A stretch of 64,000 nucleotides of DNA, from assembly GCF_022836935.1 (NCBI RefSeq), contig NZ_CP083239.1, positions 1,677,501 to 1,741,500 of the forward strand, in the 5' to 3' direction. Both the position numbers and the translations under genes were made by a program. This DNA comes from Ancylobacter polymorphus (GTDB lineage Bacteria; Pseudomonadota; Alphaproteobacteria; Rhizobiales; Xanthobacteraceae). The notes beneath the pieces are model-generated. The model saw only the letters and a list, made by a program, of their open reading frames with translations, was not told the DNA's origin and searched no databases. Positions 19,556 through 28,794 of this stretch are shown piece by piece (position 1 is the stretch's first letter; the number at the start of each line of letters is the position of its first letter).

Positions 19556-20899
19556 CTACTGGGCGCTGGCGGCCCGAGCGCGCAGCGGGGAGGGCGGCGG
19601 CAGCGGCACCTGCGCGAGGCGGGTCGCGACGGCCGGCGCAGCTGCCTGACCCGCGCCGACCTGAACGAAGCCACCCTGCCCGAAACCCGCCTGCAAAGGC
19701 AGAGGGGCGCCGGGCGCAAGCGGCCGGTTGAGCGCGGGGGTGGCCTCCGTCGCGGCGAAAGCGGTGGGGGCGGGCGTGCCGGGGGCAGGCGTTTCGGCTT
19801 CCGGCACGATGCCCTGCCAGGCGTTGGCGAGCGTCGTCGGCTCGCGCAGGATCGGCCGGGCAGCGGTGGCCGTCCGTGCGGGGGCGGCGGCGGCACGGGT
19901 GTGGGAGGTGACGGCCACCGGCGCTGCGGCGGCGGGCGCGGCTGTCGCGATTTCGGCTGCCGGGGTGCCGCCGAAACGCTTGAAGAAGCTCCAGATCTCT
20001 TCCGGCGCGTCGAGCCCGCTGCGGCGCGGCCCGAGCAGCACGGAGGCGAGCGCATCCACCGCATCGGTCGACTGCGCGGGCGGCTGGTGGCCGCCGGCGA
20101 TCTCGTAATAGGCGACGGCGGCGCCGGGGGCGCAATTGGTCCAGCGGGTGATGCGGGCGTGCGGAGCGCTGGAGATGTCCGGCGCGGCGCAGCCGTCGAG
20201 CCGCGCGAACAGGGCGGCGGTGGCATCCGCCGACATCAGCCGGGCGCCGGGGGTGGGACGGCCGAACATCGGCACGATGGGATCATAAGTGCCGTTCATC
20301 AAGAGGATCGGCACCGGCTTCGACGGACGGCAGCTCTCGGTATAGCCGACCGGCACCGTCATCATCATCGTCGCATAGGCCTGGAAGCGGTCGGCATAGT
20401 TGCAGGCGACATAGGCGGTGAGAAAGCCGCCATTGGAAAAGCCCATGAGATAGGCGCGCGCGGGATCGGCGATGCCCTCCGCCACCAGCGTGTCCAGCAC
20501 GTCTAGCACGAAGCGGCCATCGTCGCGCTTGTGCAGCAGCGGAATAAAGCCGGCGATCGAACTGCGGCCGTCATTCCAGAGGAGGTTCATGCCTTTAGGA
20601 TAGGCGACAACGAATCCCTCGCGATCGGCGATGGCGTCGAGATCGAGATAGCGCTGCATCATGCCGGCCGGCTGCAGCGCGCCGTGCAGCGCGATCACCA
20701 GAGGCAGCGGGCCGGGATGGGCGTTCGCCGGACGGTGCAGGATGAATTCGCGGGAGAGGCCGCCGGAGACCAGACTGCGCACCGAATCCTGCGGCGCGTC
20801 GTCCGCCTGGGCCTTGGCCGGGGAGGAAGCGAACCCGCCAAGGGCGAGGAACATCGCCAGGGCTGCGCCCAGCAGGCATCTGGGTTTCGCAAAAAGCAT
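19556..20899 (-). CDS. Secreted PHB-depolymerase-family esterase with Ala/Pro tail
   Basis: The 447-residue protein has a signal peptide (to about residue 31, AKA). An alpha/beta hydrolase of the PHB depolymerase/feruloyl esterase type follows. It has the oxyanion segment ALHGALQPAG, the nucleophile Ser155 in GFSNGG, Asp206 in NGTYDPIVP and His271 in GGHQPP. The last 150 residues are Ala/Pro-rich and look disordered. It would hydrolyse an extracellular or periplasmic ester; the polymer is not known. The start at 20899 is chosen because it begins the signal peptide; a longer frame to 20962 does not. Confidence 0.85.
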   Translation of the reverse strand: MLFAKPRCLLGAALAMFLALGGFASSPAKAQADDAPQDSVRSLVSGGLSREFILHRPANAHPGPLPLVIALHGALQPAGMMQRYLDLDAIADREGFVVAYPKGMNLLWNDGRSSIAGFIPLLHKRDDGRFVLDVLDTLVAEGIADPARAYLMGFSNGGFLTAYVACNYADRFQAYATMMMTVPVGYTESCRPSKPVPILLMNGTYDPIVPMFGRPTPGARLMSADATAALFARLDGCAAPDISSAPHARITRWTNCAPGAAVAYYEIAGGHQPPAQSTDAVDALASVLLGPRRSGLDAPEEIWSFFKRFGGTPAAEIATAAPAAAAPVAVTSHTRAAAAPARTATAARPILREPTTLANAWQGIVPEAETPAPGTPAPTAFAATEATPALNRPLAPGAPLPLQAGFGQGGFVQVGAGQAAAPAVATRLAQVPLPPPSPLRARAASAQ

Positions 20900-21204
20900 G
20901 GACGGCGCGACCTCGGATCGGCGGGTTCCGCAGGACCCCAACAGACGGCGGATTTCCGTCAATTAAAAGGCAAAGATGGTTAACAGCCCGTCAGCGGCAG
21001 CTTTCGTGGAGCTTTCCTCCCAGCGCCGCGTTGGCGAAAAGGGGGGTGCGCGGGCCGGCGCGGTTGCGCTAGGGTGCGCACGCTGCAGCGCAACCTGAAT
21101 GAGGGCTTGTGGCTGAACGATAGGATTTGCCTTTGGAATGATTGCGAACTGCAATCGTTTCCGCTACGCACACTTCATCTTCCTGAGTGATCTGGGACAC
21201 CGAC
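20900..21204. other. Divergent regulatory region of the esterase and sdhCDAB
   Basis: These 305 bases contain no convincing gene. At 21140-21156 there is a perfect inverted repeat (GATTGC, 5-base spacer, GCAATC) about 50 bases before the sdhC start, which could be an operator. A pyrimidine-rich stretch follows it. Confidence 0.5.
21140..21156. promoter_or_regulatory. Palindromic candidate operator upstream of sdhC
   Basis: The arms GATTGC (21140-21145) and GCAATC (21151-21156) are perfect and flank GAACT. Its place just upstream of the sdh operon suits a dimeric regulator. Iron-responsive control of sdh is known in alphaproteobacteria, but I cannot assign this site to a given protein. Confidence 0.35.
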
Positions 21205-21597
21205 ATGGCAGGAGCGGCCGAGCGGCCCCTTTCCCCACATCTGCAAATATACCGCCCGATGCTGACGATGATGATGTCCATCGTGCATCGCATCACCGGC
21301 GTCGCGTTGTATTTCGGTACGGCGCTGCTGGTGATCTGGCTGCTGGCTGCCGCCAGCCCCGGCCAGGCCTTCAGCACTGTGAACGGGCTTTACGGCAGCT
21401 GGCTGGGGCTTCTGGTTCTGATCGGCTACAGCTGGGCGCTGATCCATCATGCGCTGGGCGGCATCCGCCATTTCGTTTGGGACACCGGCGCGGGCTTCGG
21501 CCCCGGGCCCCGCGAACTGTTCGCCAAGCTCACCATCATCGGCTCGGTCGCACTGACTGTGGTGTTGTGGATCGTCATCTGGCTGGTGAAGGGCTGA
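21205..21597 (+). CDS. sdhC: Succinate dehydrogenase cytochrome b556 subunit
   Basis: This 130-residue membrane anchor binds heme b and quinone with SdhD. It has RPLSPHLQIYRP and SIVHRITGVALYFG (residues 25-38) with the conserved Ser-x-x-His of the quinone site, three membrane helices, and the HHALGGIRHFVWD helix with heme-ligand histidine. The ATG at 21205 is chosen because it gives the standard short N-terminus. The sdhD start lies 2 bases beyond the stop. Confidence 0.96.
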   Translation: MAGAAERPLSPHLQIYRPMLTMMMSIVHRITGVALYFGTALLVIWLLAAASPGQAFSTVNGLYGSWLGLLVLIGYSWALIHHALGGIRHFVWDTGAGFGPGPRELFAKLTIIGSVALTVVLWIVIWLVKG

Positions 21598-21599
21598 TC

Positions 21600-21998
21600 A
21601 TGAGCGTTTCCCCGGGTTCCTCCATGCGCACGCCGCGCCGGCGGGTCGCCGGCCTCGGCTCGGCGCGCTCCGGCACCGGCCATTTCTGGCTGCAGCGCGT
21701 GACCGCGATCGGCAATCTTCTGCTGATCCTGATCGCCCTGCCCATCGTAATAGCGGCAGCGGGTCAGGAGCAGGCGCAGGTGGTGGCCATCATCGGCCAT
21801 CCGCTTGTCGCCATCGTGCTGCTGCTGCTGCTGTTCTCGATCTGCTTCCACATGCGCATCGGCATGCAGGTGGTGATCGAGGACTATGTCCACACGGAGG
21901 GGCTGAAGGTGCTCGCGCTGATCGCCAACACCTTCTTCACCATCGCGGTCGGTAGCGCCGGTGCGTTCGCCGTCCTCAAGATCAGTTTCGGAGGCTGA
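21600..21998 (+). CDS. sdhD: Succinate dehydrogenase hydrophobic membrane anchor subunit
   Basis: This 132-residue protein has three membrane helices and the family features [17 protein letters not shown] near the N-terminus and [16 protein letters not shown], with the histidine that ligates heme. It pairs with SdhC to anchor the catalytic subunits to the inner membrane. The ATG at 21600 lies 2 bases after the sdhC stop, and sdhA begins 4 bases after this stop. Confidence 0.95.
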   Translation: MSVSPGSSMRTPRRRVAGLGSARSGTGHFWLQRVTAIGNLLLILIALPIVIAAAGQEQAQVVAIIGHPLVAIVLLLLLFSICFHMRIGMQVVIEDYVHTEGLKVLALIANTFFTIAVGSAGAFAVLKISFGG

Positions 21999-22002
21999 GA
22001 CC

Positions 22003-23844
22003 ATGGCCGGGAACTCTTCCGCCAATGGCGCCGCCAATGGGGCGTCGCCGCTCGGTGCGGCCTATCCCATCACCGACCACACCTATGACGTGGTGGTGGT
22101 CGGCGCCGGCGGCGCGGGGCTGCGCGCCGTGGTCGGTTGTTCCGAGGCGGGGCTTCGCACCGCCTGCGTGACCAAGGTGTTCCCGACGCGCTCGCACACG
22201 GTGGCGGCGCAGGGCGGCATCGCCGCCTCGCTCGGCAATATGGGCACCGACGACTGGCGCTATCACATGTACGACACGGTGAAGGGGTCGGACTGGCTGG
22301 GCGACCAGGACGCCATTGAGTATCTCGTGCGCCATGCCCCTGCCGCCGTCTATGAGCTGGAGCATTGGGGCGTGCCGTTCTCGCGCACCGAGGAAGGCCG
22401 CATCTACCAGCGCCCGTTCGGCGGCATGACGGTGGACTATGGCAAGAGCCCGGCGCAGCGCACCTGCGCCGCCGCCGACCGCACCGGCCACGCCATTCTG
22501 CACACGCTCTATGGCGCGGCGCTGAAGCACTCGGCCGAGTTCTTCATCGAGTATTTCGCCCTCGACCTGATCATGGACGAGGAGGGGCGCTGCCGCGGCC
22601 TCATCGCGCTGAAGATGGACGATGGCACGATCCACCGCTTCCGCGCGCAGACGGTGATCCTCGCCACGGGCGGCTATGGCCGCGCCTATTTCTCCGCCAC
22701 CTCCGCCCACACCTGCACCGGCGACGGCAACGCGATGGTGCTGCGCGCCGGCCTGCCTCTGCAGGACATGGAGTTCGTGCAGTTCCACCCGACCGGCATT
22801 TACGGCTCGGGCTGCCTGATCACCGAGGGCGCGCGCGGCGAGGGCGGCTACCTCACCAATGCCGAGGGCGAGCGCTTCATGGAGCGCTACGCCCCCTCTG
22901 CCAAGGACCTCGCCTCGCGCGACGTGGTCTCCCGTTCCATGACGATGGAAATCCGCGAGGGGCGCGGCGTCGGCAAGAACAAGGACCACATCTACCTGCA
23001 CCTCGATCATCTCGACCCGGCGATCCTGCATGAGCGCCTGCCGGGCATTTCCGAGAGCGCGAAGATCTTCGCTGGCGTCGACGTGACCAAGGAGCCGATC
23101 CCGGTGCTGCCGACCGTGCATTACAACATGGGCGGCATTCCCACGAACTTCCACGGCGAGGTCGTCACCAAGAAGCACGGCAATCCCGACCATGTGGTGC
23201 CCGGGCTGATGGCGGTGGGCGAATGCGCCTGCGTCTCCATCCACGGCGCCAACCGGCTCGGCTCCAACTCGCTGACCGACCTCGTGGTGTTCGGCCGCGC
23301 GGCGGCGCTGCGCTGCGCCGAACTGCTGACGCCGGGCGACAAGCAGCGCGAGCTGCCTTCCGGTTCGGCCGATCTCGCGCTTGCGCGCCTCGATCATTTC
23401 CGCAACGCCCAGGGCGGCACGCCGACCGCCGATCTGCGTCTGTCGATGCAGAAGGTGATGCAGAACAATTGCGCGGTCTACCGCACCGGCGAGGTTCTGG
23501 AGGAAGGGCGCAAGCTGATCGCCGGCGTGTTCGCCGGCTCCAGCGACATCCGCGTCACCGACCGCTCGCTGATCTGGAATTCCGATCTCATCGAGACGCT
23601 GGAATATGACAATCTGATCGCGCAGGCGAGCGTGACCATGGAAAGCGCCGCCGCCCGCACCGAGAGCCGCGGCGCCCATGCGCGCGAGGACTATCCCGAG
23701 CGTGACGACGCCCATTGGATGAAGCACACGCTGGCCTTCATGGATTTCGAGACGCAGTCCGTGCGGCTCGATGACCGGCCGGTGCATACTTACACGCTGT
23801 CGAACGACATCCAGTACATCGAGCCGCGCAAGCGGGTGTATTGA
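22003..23844 (+). CDS. sdhA: Succinate dehydrogenase flavoprotein subunit
   Basis: This subunit oxidises succinate to fumarate using covalently bound FAD. The 613-residue protein has the dinucleotide motif VVGAGGAGL (residues 32-40). His65 in [11 protein letters not shown] is the FAD attachment site. The substrate loop includes [11 protein letters not shown], and the C-terminus ends [12 protein letters not shown]. The start at 22003 follows the sdhD stop by 4 bases, with GGAGG upstream. All catalytic segments are intact. Confidence 0.98.
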   Translation: MAGNSSANGAANGASPLGAAYPITDHTYDVVVVGAGGAGLRAVVGCSEAGLRTACVTKVFPTRSHTVAAQGGIAASLGNMGTDDWRYHMYDTVKGSDWLGDQDAIEYLVRHAPAAVYELEHWGVPFSRTEEGRIYQRPFGGMTVDYGKSPAQRTCAAADRTGHAILHTLYGAALKHSAEFFIEYFALDLIMDEEGRCRGLIALKMDDGTIHRFRAQTVILATGGYGRAYFSATSAHTCTGDGNAMVLRAGLPLQDMEFVQFHPTGIYGSGCLITEGARGEGGYLTNAEGERFMERYAPSAKDLASRDVVSRSMTMEIREGRGVGKNKDHIYLHLDHLDPAILHERLPGISESAKIFAGVDVTKEPIPVLPTVHYNMGGIPTNFHGEVVTKKHGNPDHVVPGLMAVGECACVSIHGANRLGSNSLTDLVVFGRAAALRCAELLTPGDKQRELPSGSADLALARLDHFRNAQGGTPTADLRLSMQKVMQNNCAVYRTGEVLEEGRKLIAGVFAGSSDIRVTDRSLIWNSDLIETLEYDNLIAQASVTMESAAARTESRGAHAREDYPERDDAHWMKHTLAFMDFETQSVRLDDRPVHTYTLSNDIQYIEPRKRVY

Positions 23845-23865
23845 GCCGGGGAACGATCGCTCGCC

Positions 23866-24648
23866 ATGGTCCAGCTCACGCTTCCGAAGAACTCGCAGCT
23901 TGTCGAAGGCAAGGTGTGGCCGAAGCCGCCCGGCGCCAACCGGCTGACCGAGTACAAGATCTACCGTTGGAACCCGGATGACGGGAAAAATCCGAGCGTC
24001 GACACCTATTATGTCGACCGCGACGATTGCGGGCCGATGGTGCTCGACGGGCTGATCTGGATCAAGAACAAGGTCGACCCGACGCTCACCTTCCGCCGCT
24101 CCTGCCGCGAGGGCATTTGCGGCTCCTGCTCGATGAACATCGACGGCACCAACACGCTCGCCTGCCTGAAGAGCATGGACGATGTGGATGCCTCGGCGGT
24201 GAAAATCTACCCGCTGCCGCACATGCCCGTGGTGAAGGACCTGGTGCCGGACCTCACCCAGTTCTACGCCCAGCACGCCTCGGTCGAGCCTTGGCTGCAC
24301 ACCGAGACACCGGCGCCGGAAAAGGAATGGCGACAGGGGCGCGGCGACCGCGAGAAGCTGGACGGGCTCTATGAGTGCATTCTCTGCGCCTGCTGCTCCA
24401 CTTCCTGCCCGAGCTATTGGTGGAACGGCGACCGCTATCTCGGCCCCGCCGCTCTGCTGCAGGCCTATCGCTGGCTGATCGATTCGCGCGACGAGGCCAC
24501 CGGCGACCGGCTGGACGACCTGGAAGACCCGTTCCGGCTCTACCGCTGCCACACCATCATGAATTGTGCCAAGGCCTGCCCGAAGGGGCTGAACCCGGCC
24601 AAGGCGATCGCCGAAATCAAGAAGATGATGGTGGCGCGGCAGTTCTGA
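23866..24648 (+). CDS. sdhB: Succinate dehydrogenase iron-sulfur subunit
   Basis: This 260-residue subunit carries electrons from FAD to quinone. The 2Fe-2S ligands are Cys80, Cys85, Cys88 and Cys100. The 4Fe-4S and 3Fe-4S clusters use [11 protein letters not shown] (171-181) and [11 protein letters not shown] (228-238). It is the last gene of sdhCDAB. The gap to sdhA is 21 bases. No clear terminator hairpin follows. Confidence 0.98.
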   Translation: MVQLTLPKNSQLVEGKVWPKPPGANRLTEYKIYRWNPDDGKNPSVDTYYVDRDDCGPMVLDGLIWIKNKVDPTLTFRRSCREGICGSCSMNIDGTNTLACLKSMDDVDASAVKIYPLPHMPVVKDLVPDLTQFYAQHASVEPWLHTETPAPEKEWRQGRGDREKLDGLYECILCACCSTSCPSYWWNGDRYLGPAALLQAYRWLIDSRDEATGDRLDDLEDPFRLYRCHTIMNCAKACPKGLNPAKAIAEIKKMMVARQF

Positions 24649-24650
24649 GG

Positions 24651-24679
24651 TTAACGCCAATCGGCGAAGCCTCTATCCT
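24651..24679 (+). promoter_or_regulatory. Weak promoter candidate for the LysE-type exporter
   Basis: TTAACG (24651-24656) and TATCCT (24674-24679) are separated by 17 bases, each a 4/6 match. It lies just after the sdhB stop and 40 bases before the next start. Confidence 0.3.
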
Positions 24680-24718
24680 GAGCCTCTGGGGCGCGTTGGC
24701 GCGCCGGGGGAGGAACCC

Positions 24719-25333
24719 ATGGATGCCTCGACGCTGCTTGCCTTCGCGGCGGCCTTCTTCGTCTTCGCCGCGAGTCCCGGCCCGGACAACATGACCATTG
24801 TCGCGCGCACGCTCGCGCATGGTGCGCCCTCCGGGCTGGCCTATGGCGCCGGCACGGTCGCCGGGGTGCTCATCTTTCTCGGTCTCGCCGCCTGCGGTCT
24901 TTCTCTGCTGGCGCAGGAAATGGGCTGGCTGATGACGGTGCTGCGCTATGCCGGGGCCGCCTGGCTGGTGTGGATGGGCGTGCGGCTCTGGACCGCCCCG
25001 CCGGTGGTACCCGATTTGGCGCCCATGGCGGCGCGGCGCGGGCTGCTGCCGGACTTCGCCACCGGCGTCGCGCTCAATCTCGGCAACCCGAAGATGCCGT
25101 TGTTCTATGTCGCGCTGCTGCCGAATGTGGTGGGACCTTCCCTGACGCTTGGCCAACTCGCCAGCCTGTCCGTCGTTATCCTGGCCGTCGAGCTGGTGGT
25201 GGTTGGCGGTCATGTGCTGCTGGCGGGTCGCGCGCGCCGGCTGTTGCGCACGCCCAAGGTGGTACGCCGCGTGAACCGCACCGCGGGGGGCGTGATGGTG
25301 GGTGCGGGCGTCGCGGTGGTGGCGGTCCGCTGA
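24719..25333 (+). CDS. LysE/RhtB family amino-acid exporter
   Basis: The 204-residue protein has six predicted membrane helices. The family motif near the N-terminus (FAASPGPDNMTIVARTLAHGAPSGLAYGAG) and GVALNLGNPKMPLFYVALLP in the middle are characteristic. Members export basic or hydrophobic amino acids, homoserine or similar compounds; the substrate is not predictable here. The ATG follows GGGGGAGG by four bases. The next gene starts 4 bases after the stop. Confidence 0.92.
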   Translation: MDASTLLAFAAAFFVFAASPGPDNMTIVARTLAHGAPSGLAYGAGTVAGVLIFLGLAACGLSLLAQEMGWLMTVLRYAGAAWLVWMGVRLWTAPPVVPDLAPMAARRGLLPDFATGVALNLGNPKMPLFYVALLPNVVGPSLTLGQLASLSVVILAVELVVVGGHVLLAGRARRLLRTPKVVRRVNRTAGGVMVGAGVAVVAVR

Positions 25334-25337
25334 ACCC

Positions 25338-26237
25338 GTGACCCATCCCGTCTTCCGCTTCGCGCCGAGCCCGAACGGGCCATTGCATCTCGGCCATGCG
25401 CGCTCCGCGCTGATCAATGACGCGCTGGCGCGAGCCAGCGAGGGGCGGCTGCTGCTGCGGATCGAGGATATCGACGCCACGCGCTGCCGGCCGGAATTCG
25501 AGGCCGGGATTTATGAGGATCTCACCTGGCTCGGGCTGGACTGGGAGCAGCCAGTGCGTCGGCAATCCCAGCATTTTGCCGACTATCGGTCAGCCCTGGC
25601 CCGGCTGGAAGCGCTGGACCTGATCTATCCCAGCTTCGAAACCCGTGGCGACATCCGCCGCGCGGTGGCCGGGCGGTCGGGTTGGCCGAGCGACCCGGAC
25701 GGGGCGCCGCTGTTCCCGTTCCCCCGCGCGGCGATGAGTGCCGCCGAGCGCGCACGGCGCGTGGCGGCGGGCGAGCCCTATGCGCTCCGGCTGGATATGG
25801 CGCGGGCGGTGGAGAGGGCGGGCCCCCTTGCCTGGCGAGAGGTGGATGCGGCGGGAGAAGTGACGAATGTTGCCGCCGATCCGCTGGCCTGGGGCGATGT
25901 CATCCTTGCCCGCAAGGAGATGCCGACCGCCTATCACCTCGCCGTGGTGGTGGACGATGCCCTGCAAGGTGTGACCCATGTGGTGCGCGGAGCGGACCTG
26001 AAGGCGGCGACCTCGGTGCATCGGCTCTTGCAGGTGCTGCTGGGCCTGCCGGCGCCGCTCTATACCCATCATGCGCTGCTGCTGGATGCGGAAGGGCGCA
26101 AGCTTTCCAAATCCATTGGCTCGCAGAGTCTGGCCTCCTTGCGAGCCGAGGGTGTGACGCCCGAGGAGGTGCGCCGCCGCGCGCTGGAGACGCAAGGCGC
26201 GGGCAAAAGCGGGGAGTCTTCACTCGTACGCAAATGA
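25338..26237 (+). CDS. gluQ: Glutamyl-Q tRNA(Asp) synthetase
   Basis: GluQ-RS attaches glutamate to the queuosine base of tRNA(Asp). The 299-residue protein is a truncated GluRS catalytic core without the anticodon-binding domain. It carries the HIGH-type motif HLGH (residues 17-20) and KLSKS (near 240). The start is a GTG giving VTHPVFRFAPSPNGPLHLGH. The zinc-binding cysteine cluster of E. coli YadB is absent: the matching segment reads YPSFETRGDI. It is probably co-transcribed with the LysE-type gene. Confidence 0.92.
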   Translation: MTHPVFRFAPSPNGPLHLGHARSALINDALARASEGRLLLRIEDIDATRCRPEFEAGIYEDLTWLGLDWEQPVRRQSQHFADYRSALARLEALDLIYPSFETRGDIRRAVAGRSGWPSDPDGAPLFPFPRAAMSAAERARRVAAGEPYALRLDMARAVERAGPLAWREVDAAGEVTNVAADPLAWGDVILARKEMPTAYHLAVVVDDALQGVTHVVRGADLKAATSVHRLLQVLLGLPAPLYTHHALLLDAEGRKLSKSIGSQSLASLRAEGVTPEEVRRRALETQGAGKSGESSLVRK

Positions 26238-26345
26238 TAGGGTTGAGTTCCCCTGCGTAATCGGGAAAGCTTGTCCGCCCGGCGCCGCGACATGGTGATC
26301 GCGCGGGGCAAGCTGTGCGGCCTGCGGGGGCCGGGTGAGGACGAT

Positions 26346-27977
26346 ATGGCGGGCTCCACCGTGCGTTCGGTCACGTATGATCTTCTGCGTGATCTTGGAC
26401 TGACGACCTTCTTCGGCAATCCGGGCTCGACGGAAGAAACCTTCCTCAAGGATTTCCCGGCCGATTTCACCTATCACCTCGCCTTGCAGGAGGCTTCCGC
26501 CATCGCCATCGCCGATGGCTACGCGCAGGCGACCGGCAAGCCGGCGATCGTCAATGTCCATACCGCCGCAGGGCTCGGCAATGCGATGGGCAACCTCATC
26601 ACCGCTGCGCTCAACAAGACGCCGCTCATCGTCACCGCCGGTCAGCAGACGCGTGAGATGCTGCTGATGGAGCCGTGGTTGACCAATGTCGACGCCACGC
26701 AACTGCCGCGCCCCTGGGTGAAATGGAGCTATGAACCGGCGCGGCCGGAAGACGTGCCCGCCGCCTTCATGCGCGCCTATGCCACCGCGACGCAGGCGCC
26801 GGCGGGGCCGGTGTTCCTCTCACTGCCGCTCGATGACTGGGACAAGAAGCTGGAAGGCCGCGCGGTGGTGCGCACGGTGAGCCACCGCATCGCGCCCGAC
26901 CCGGAGCGGCTGAAAGACTTCGCCGGCATCCTTTCCGGCGCCACCAACCCGGCGCTGATCTTCGGCGCGGCGATCGACCGGGGCGCGGGATGGCCGGACG
27001 CGATCGCGCTGGCGGAGGCGCTGGACGCCACCGTGTTTGCGGCGCCGGCGAGCGAGCGCTGCCCCTTTCCGGAGGACCACCCGCTCTATGCCGGTGGGCT
27101 GCCCTTCGCCATCGGCCCGCTCAGCGAGAGGCTGAAAGGGCACGATGTCGCCCTCGTCATCGGCGCGCCGGTGTTCCGCTATTACCCCTATGTCGCCGGC
27201 GCCTATCTCCCCCAGGGGCTGCGGCTGCTGCATATCAGCGACGACCCGGCGGAGACGTCGCGCGCGCCTGTCGGCGACAGCATTGTGGGCGATGCGGTGC
27301 TGGCGACGCGCGGGCTGGCCGGGCTGGTGAGCGCCCGTGCGGCCACGGGCGCGGCCCGCGAGAAGCTGGCGCACCGCATGGCGCCGCACCCGGCGTCCGA
27401 CGCGCCGGCGTCCGGGGGCGATGTACCCACTGCCGCCGAGGTGTTCGCGGCGCTGGCTGAGGTGCGACTGCCGCACACGGTGCTGGTGGAGGAATCGCCC
27501 TCCAATCTCGCCGATCTGCACACGCATTGGCCGATCACCGAGCCGGCGACCTTCTTCACCTTCGCCAGCGGCGGGCTCGGCTGGAACCTGCCTGCCTCCG
27601 TCGGTATCGCGCTCGGCGAGCGCGATACCGGCCGCAACCGACCGGTGATGCTGATCATCGGCGACGGTTCGTTCCAATATTCGCTGCAGGGGCTGTGGAC
27701 AGCGGCGCGCGAGCAGGTGCCGTTGGTCGTCATCGCGCTGCGCAACGGGGAATATGGCATCCTCAAATCCTTCGCCGTGCTGGAGGAAACGCCCGGCGTG
27801 CCGGGGCTGGACATTCCCGGACTCGATCTCGTCAGCCTCGCCAAGGGCTTTGGCTGCGCCGCCGAGCGGATCAGCGATCTCAGCGCTCTCAAGGAGCGGG
27901 TGGCGGCGGCGTTCAACGCCACGGGGCCGACCGTGTTCGAGGTGCCGATCAACCCGTCCATCCCGCCGCTGATCTGA
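26346..27977 (+). CDS. mdlC: Benzoylformate decarboxylase-like ThDP enzyme
   Basis: The 543-residue protein has the three-domain fold of thiamine-diphosphate decarboxylases. Key residues of benzoylformate decarboxylase are kept: Ser28 in GNPGSTE, Glu49 in LQEAS, His72 in NVHTAAG and the second-site His in RCPFPEDHP. The ThDP/Mg motif GDGSFQYSLQGLWTA is near the C-terminus. It would convert benzoylformate to benzaldehyde, or act on a related 2-oxo acid. No mandelate genes are nearby, so the true substrate is uncertain. GGTGAGGA precedes the ATG. Confidence 0.85.
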   Translation: MAGSTVRSVTYDLLRDLGLTTFFGNPGSTEETFLKDFPADFTYHLALQEASAIAIADGYAQATGKPAIVNVHTAAGLGNAMGNLITAALNKTPLIVTAGQQTREMLLMEPWLTNVDATQLPRPWVKWSYEPARPEDVPAAFMRAYATATQAPAGPVFLSLPLDDWDKKLEGRAVVRTVSHRIAPDPERLKDFAGILSGATNPALIFGAAIDRGAGWPDAIALAEALDATVFAAPASERCPFPEDHPLYAGGLPFAIGPLSERLKGHDVALVIGAPVFRYYPYVAGAYLPQGLRLLHISDDPAETSRAPVGDSIVGDAVLATRGLAGLVSARAATGAAREKLAHRMAPHPASDAPASGGDVPTAAEVFAALAEVRLPHTVLVEESPSNLADLHTHWPITEPATFFTFASGGLGWNLPASVGIALGERDTGRNRPVMLIIGDGSFQYSLQGLWTAAREQVPLVVIALRNGEYGILKSFAVLEETPGVPGLDIPGLDLVSLAKGFGCAAERISDLSALKERVAAAFNATGPTVFEVPINPSIPPLI

Positions 27978-28062
27978 GGAAAGCGTCGGCGCGTCGGCAT
28001 CTTCTTGCCCGGTGGCCCGGTTCGGCGCTACCTCGGGGGATGCCGCGCACCGAGACGCCCTT

Positions 28063-28773
28063 ATGATTCCCTGGACCCTGCTCGATACCGCCCAAGTGCC
28101 CGACGGCGGCGAGCTGCGCCTCAAGCGGCGGGGGGCGGAATTCTCCATCATGGCCGGGGCGACCGAGCTGATGAACAGCCGCCTCAGCGGCTCGGAACAG
28201 GCGCTGGCGACACTGGTCTGCGCCCGGCTTGGCGCGCGGCCGGCGCCGGTGCTGCTGATCGGCGGGCTCGGCATGGGCTTCACCCTGCGCGCGGCTTTGG
28301 GCGAGGTAGGGGCCGAGGCGAGGATCGTGGTGGCGGAGCTGGTGCCGGCGGTGATCGACTGGGCGCGTGGCCCGATGGCGGAGATTTTTGGCGACAGCCT
28401 GGATGATCCGCGCGTCACCCTTCAGGAAGGCGATGTCGCGCGGCTCATCGGTGCGGGGCGGGCCGCCTATGACGCCATCCTGCTCGATGTCGACAACGGT
28501 CCGGGCGGGCTGACGCGGGCGGCGAATGACGGACTGTACAGCCCAGCCGGGCTCGGCGCGGCCTGGGCGGCGCTGCGGCCGGGCGGGGTGCTGGCGGTGT
28601 GGTCCTCGGCGCCGGACAGCGGCTTCACCGGGCGCCTGCGCCAAGCGGGCTTTGCGGTGGAGGAGGCACGGGTGCGCGCCCATGGCAAGAGCGGCGCGCG
28701 CCATGTCATCTGGCTGGCCGAAAAGCGCGCCGGCGGTGCCCCGGCGGCGCCGCGCCCGCCGCGCCGTCCCTGA
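28063..28773 (+). CDS. Spermidine-synthase-like SAM-fold protein
   Basis: The 236-residue protein has the spermidine synthase-type Rossmann fold: LLIGGLGMGFTLR (residues 65-77), VVAELVPAVIDWARGPM and YDAILLDVDNGPGG. The usual polyamine-synthase active-site Asp-rich loop is only partly recognisable (LLDVDNGPGG), so it may be a methyltransferase or of unknown activity. An upstream GTG at 28012 in the same frame is possible; ATG 28063 gives a more natural N-terminus. Neither has a strong ribosome-binding site. Confidence 0.75.
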   Translation: MIPWTLLDTAQVPDGGELRLKRRGAEFSIMAGATELMNSRLSGSEQALATLVCARLGARPAPVLLIGGLGMGFTLRAALGEVGAEARIVVAELVPAVIDWARGPMAEIFGDSLDDPRVTLQEGDVARLIGAGRAAYDAILLDVDNGPGGLTRAANDGLYSPAGLGAAWAALRPGGVLAVWSSAPDSGFTGRLRQAGFAVEEARVRAHGKSGARHVIWLAEKRAGGAPAAPRPPRRP

Positions 28774-28794
28774 GTTCAAGCCGGAGGACGGACC

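Noticed and set aside
21982..24660. An 892-residue frame opposite sdhA and sdhB
   Set aside because: It spans two known genes and an intergenic region and has no family motif. It is typical third-position GC skew on the opposite strand.
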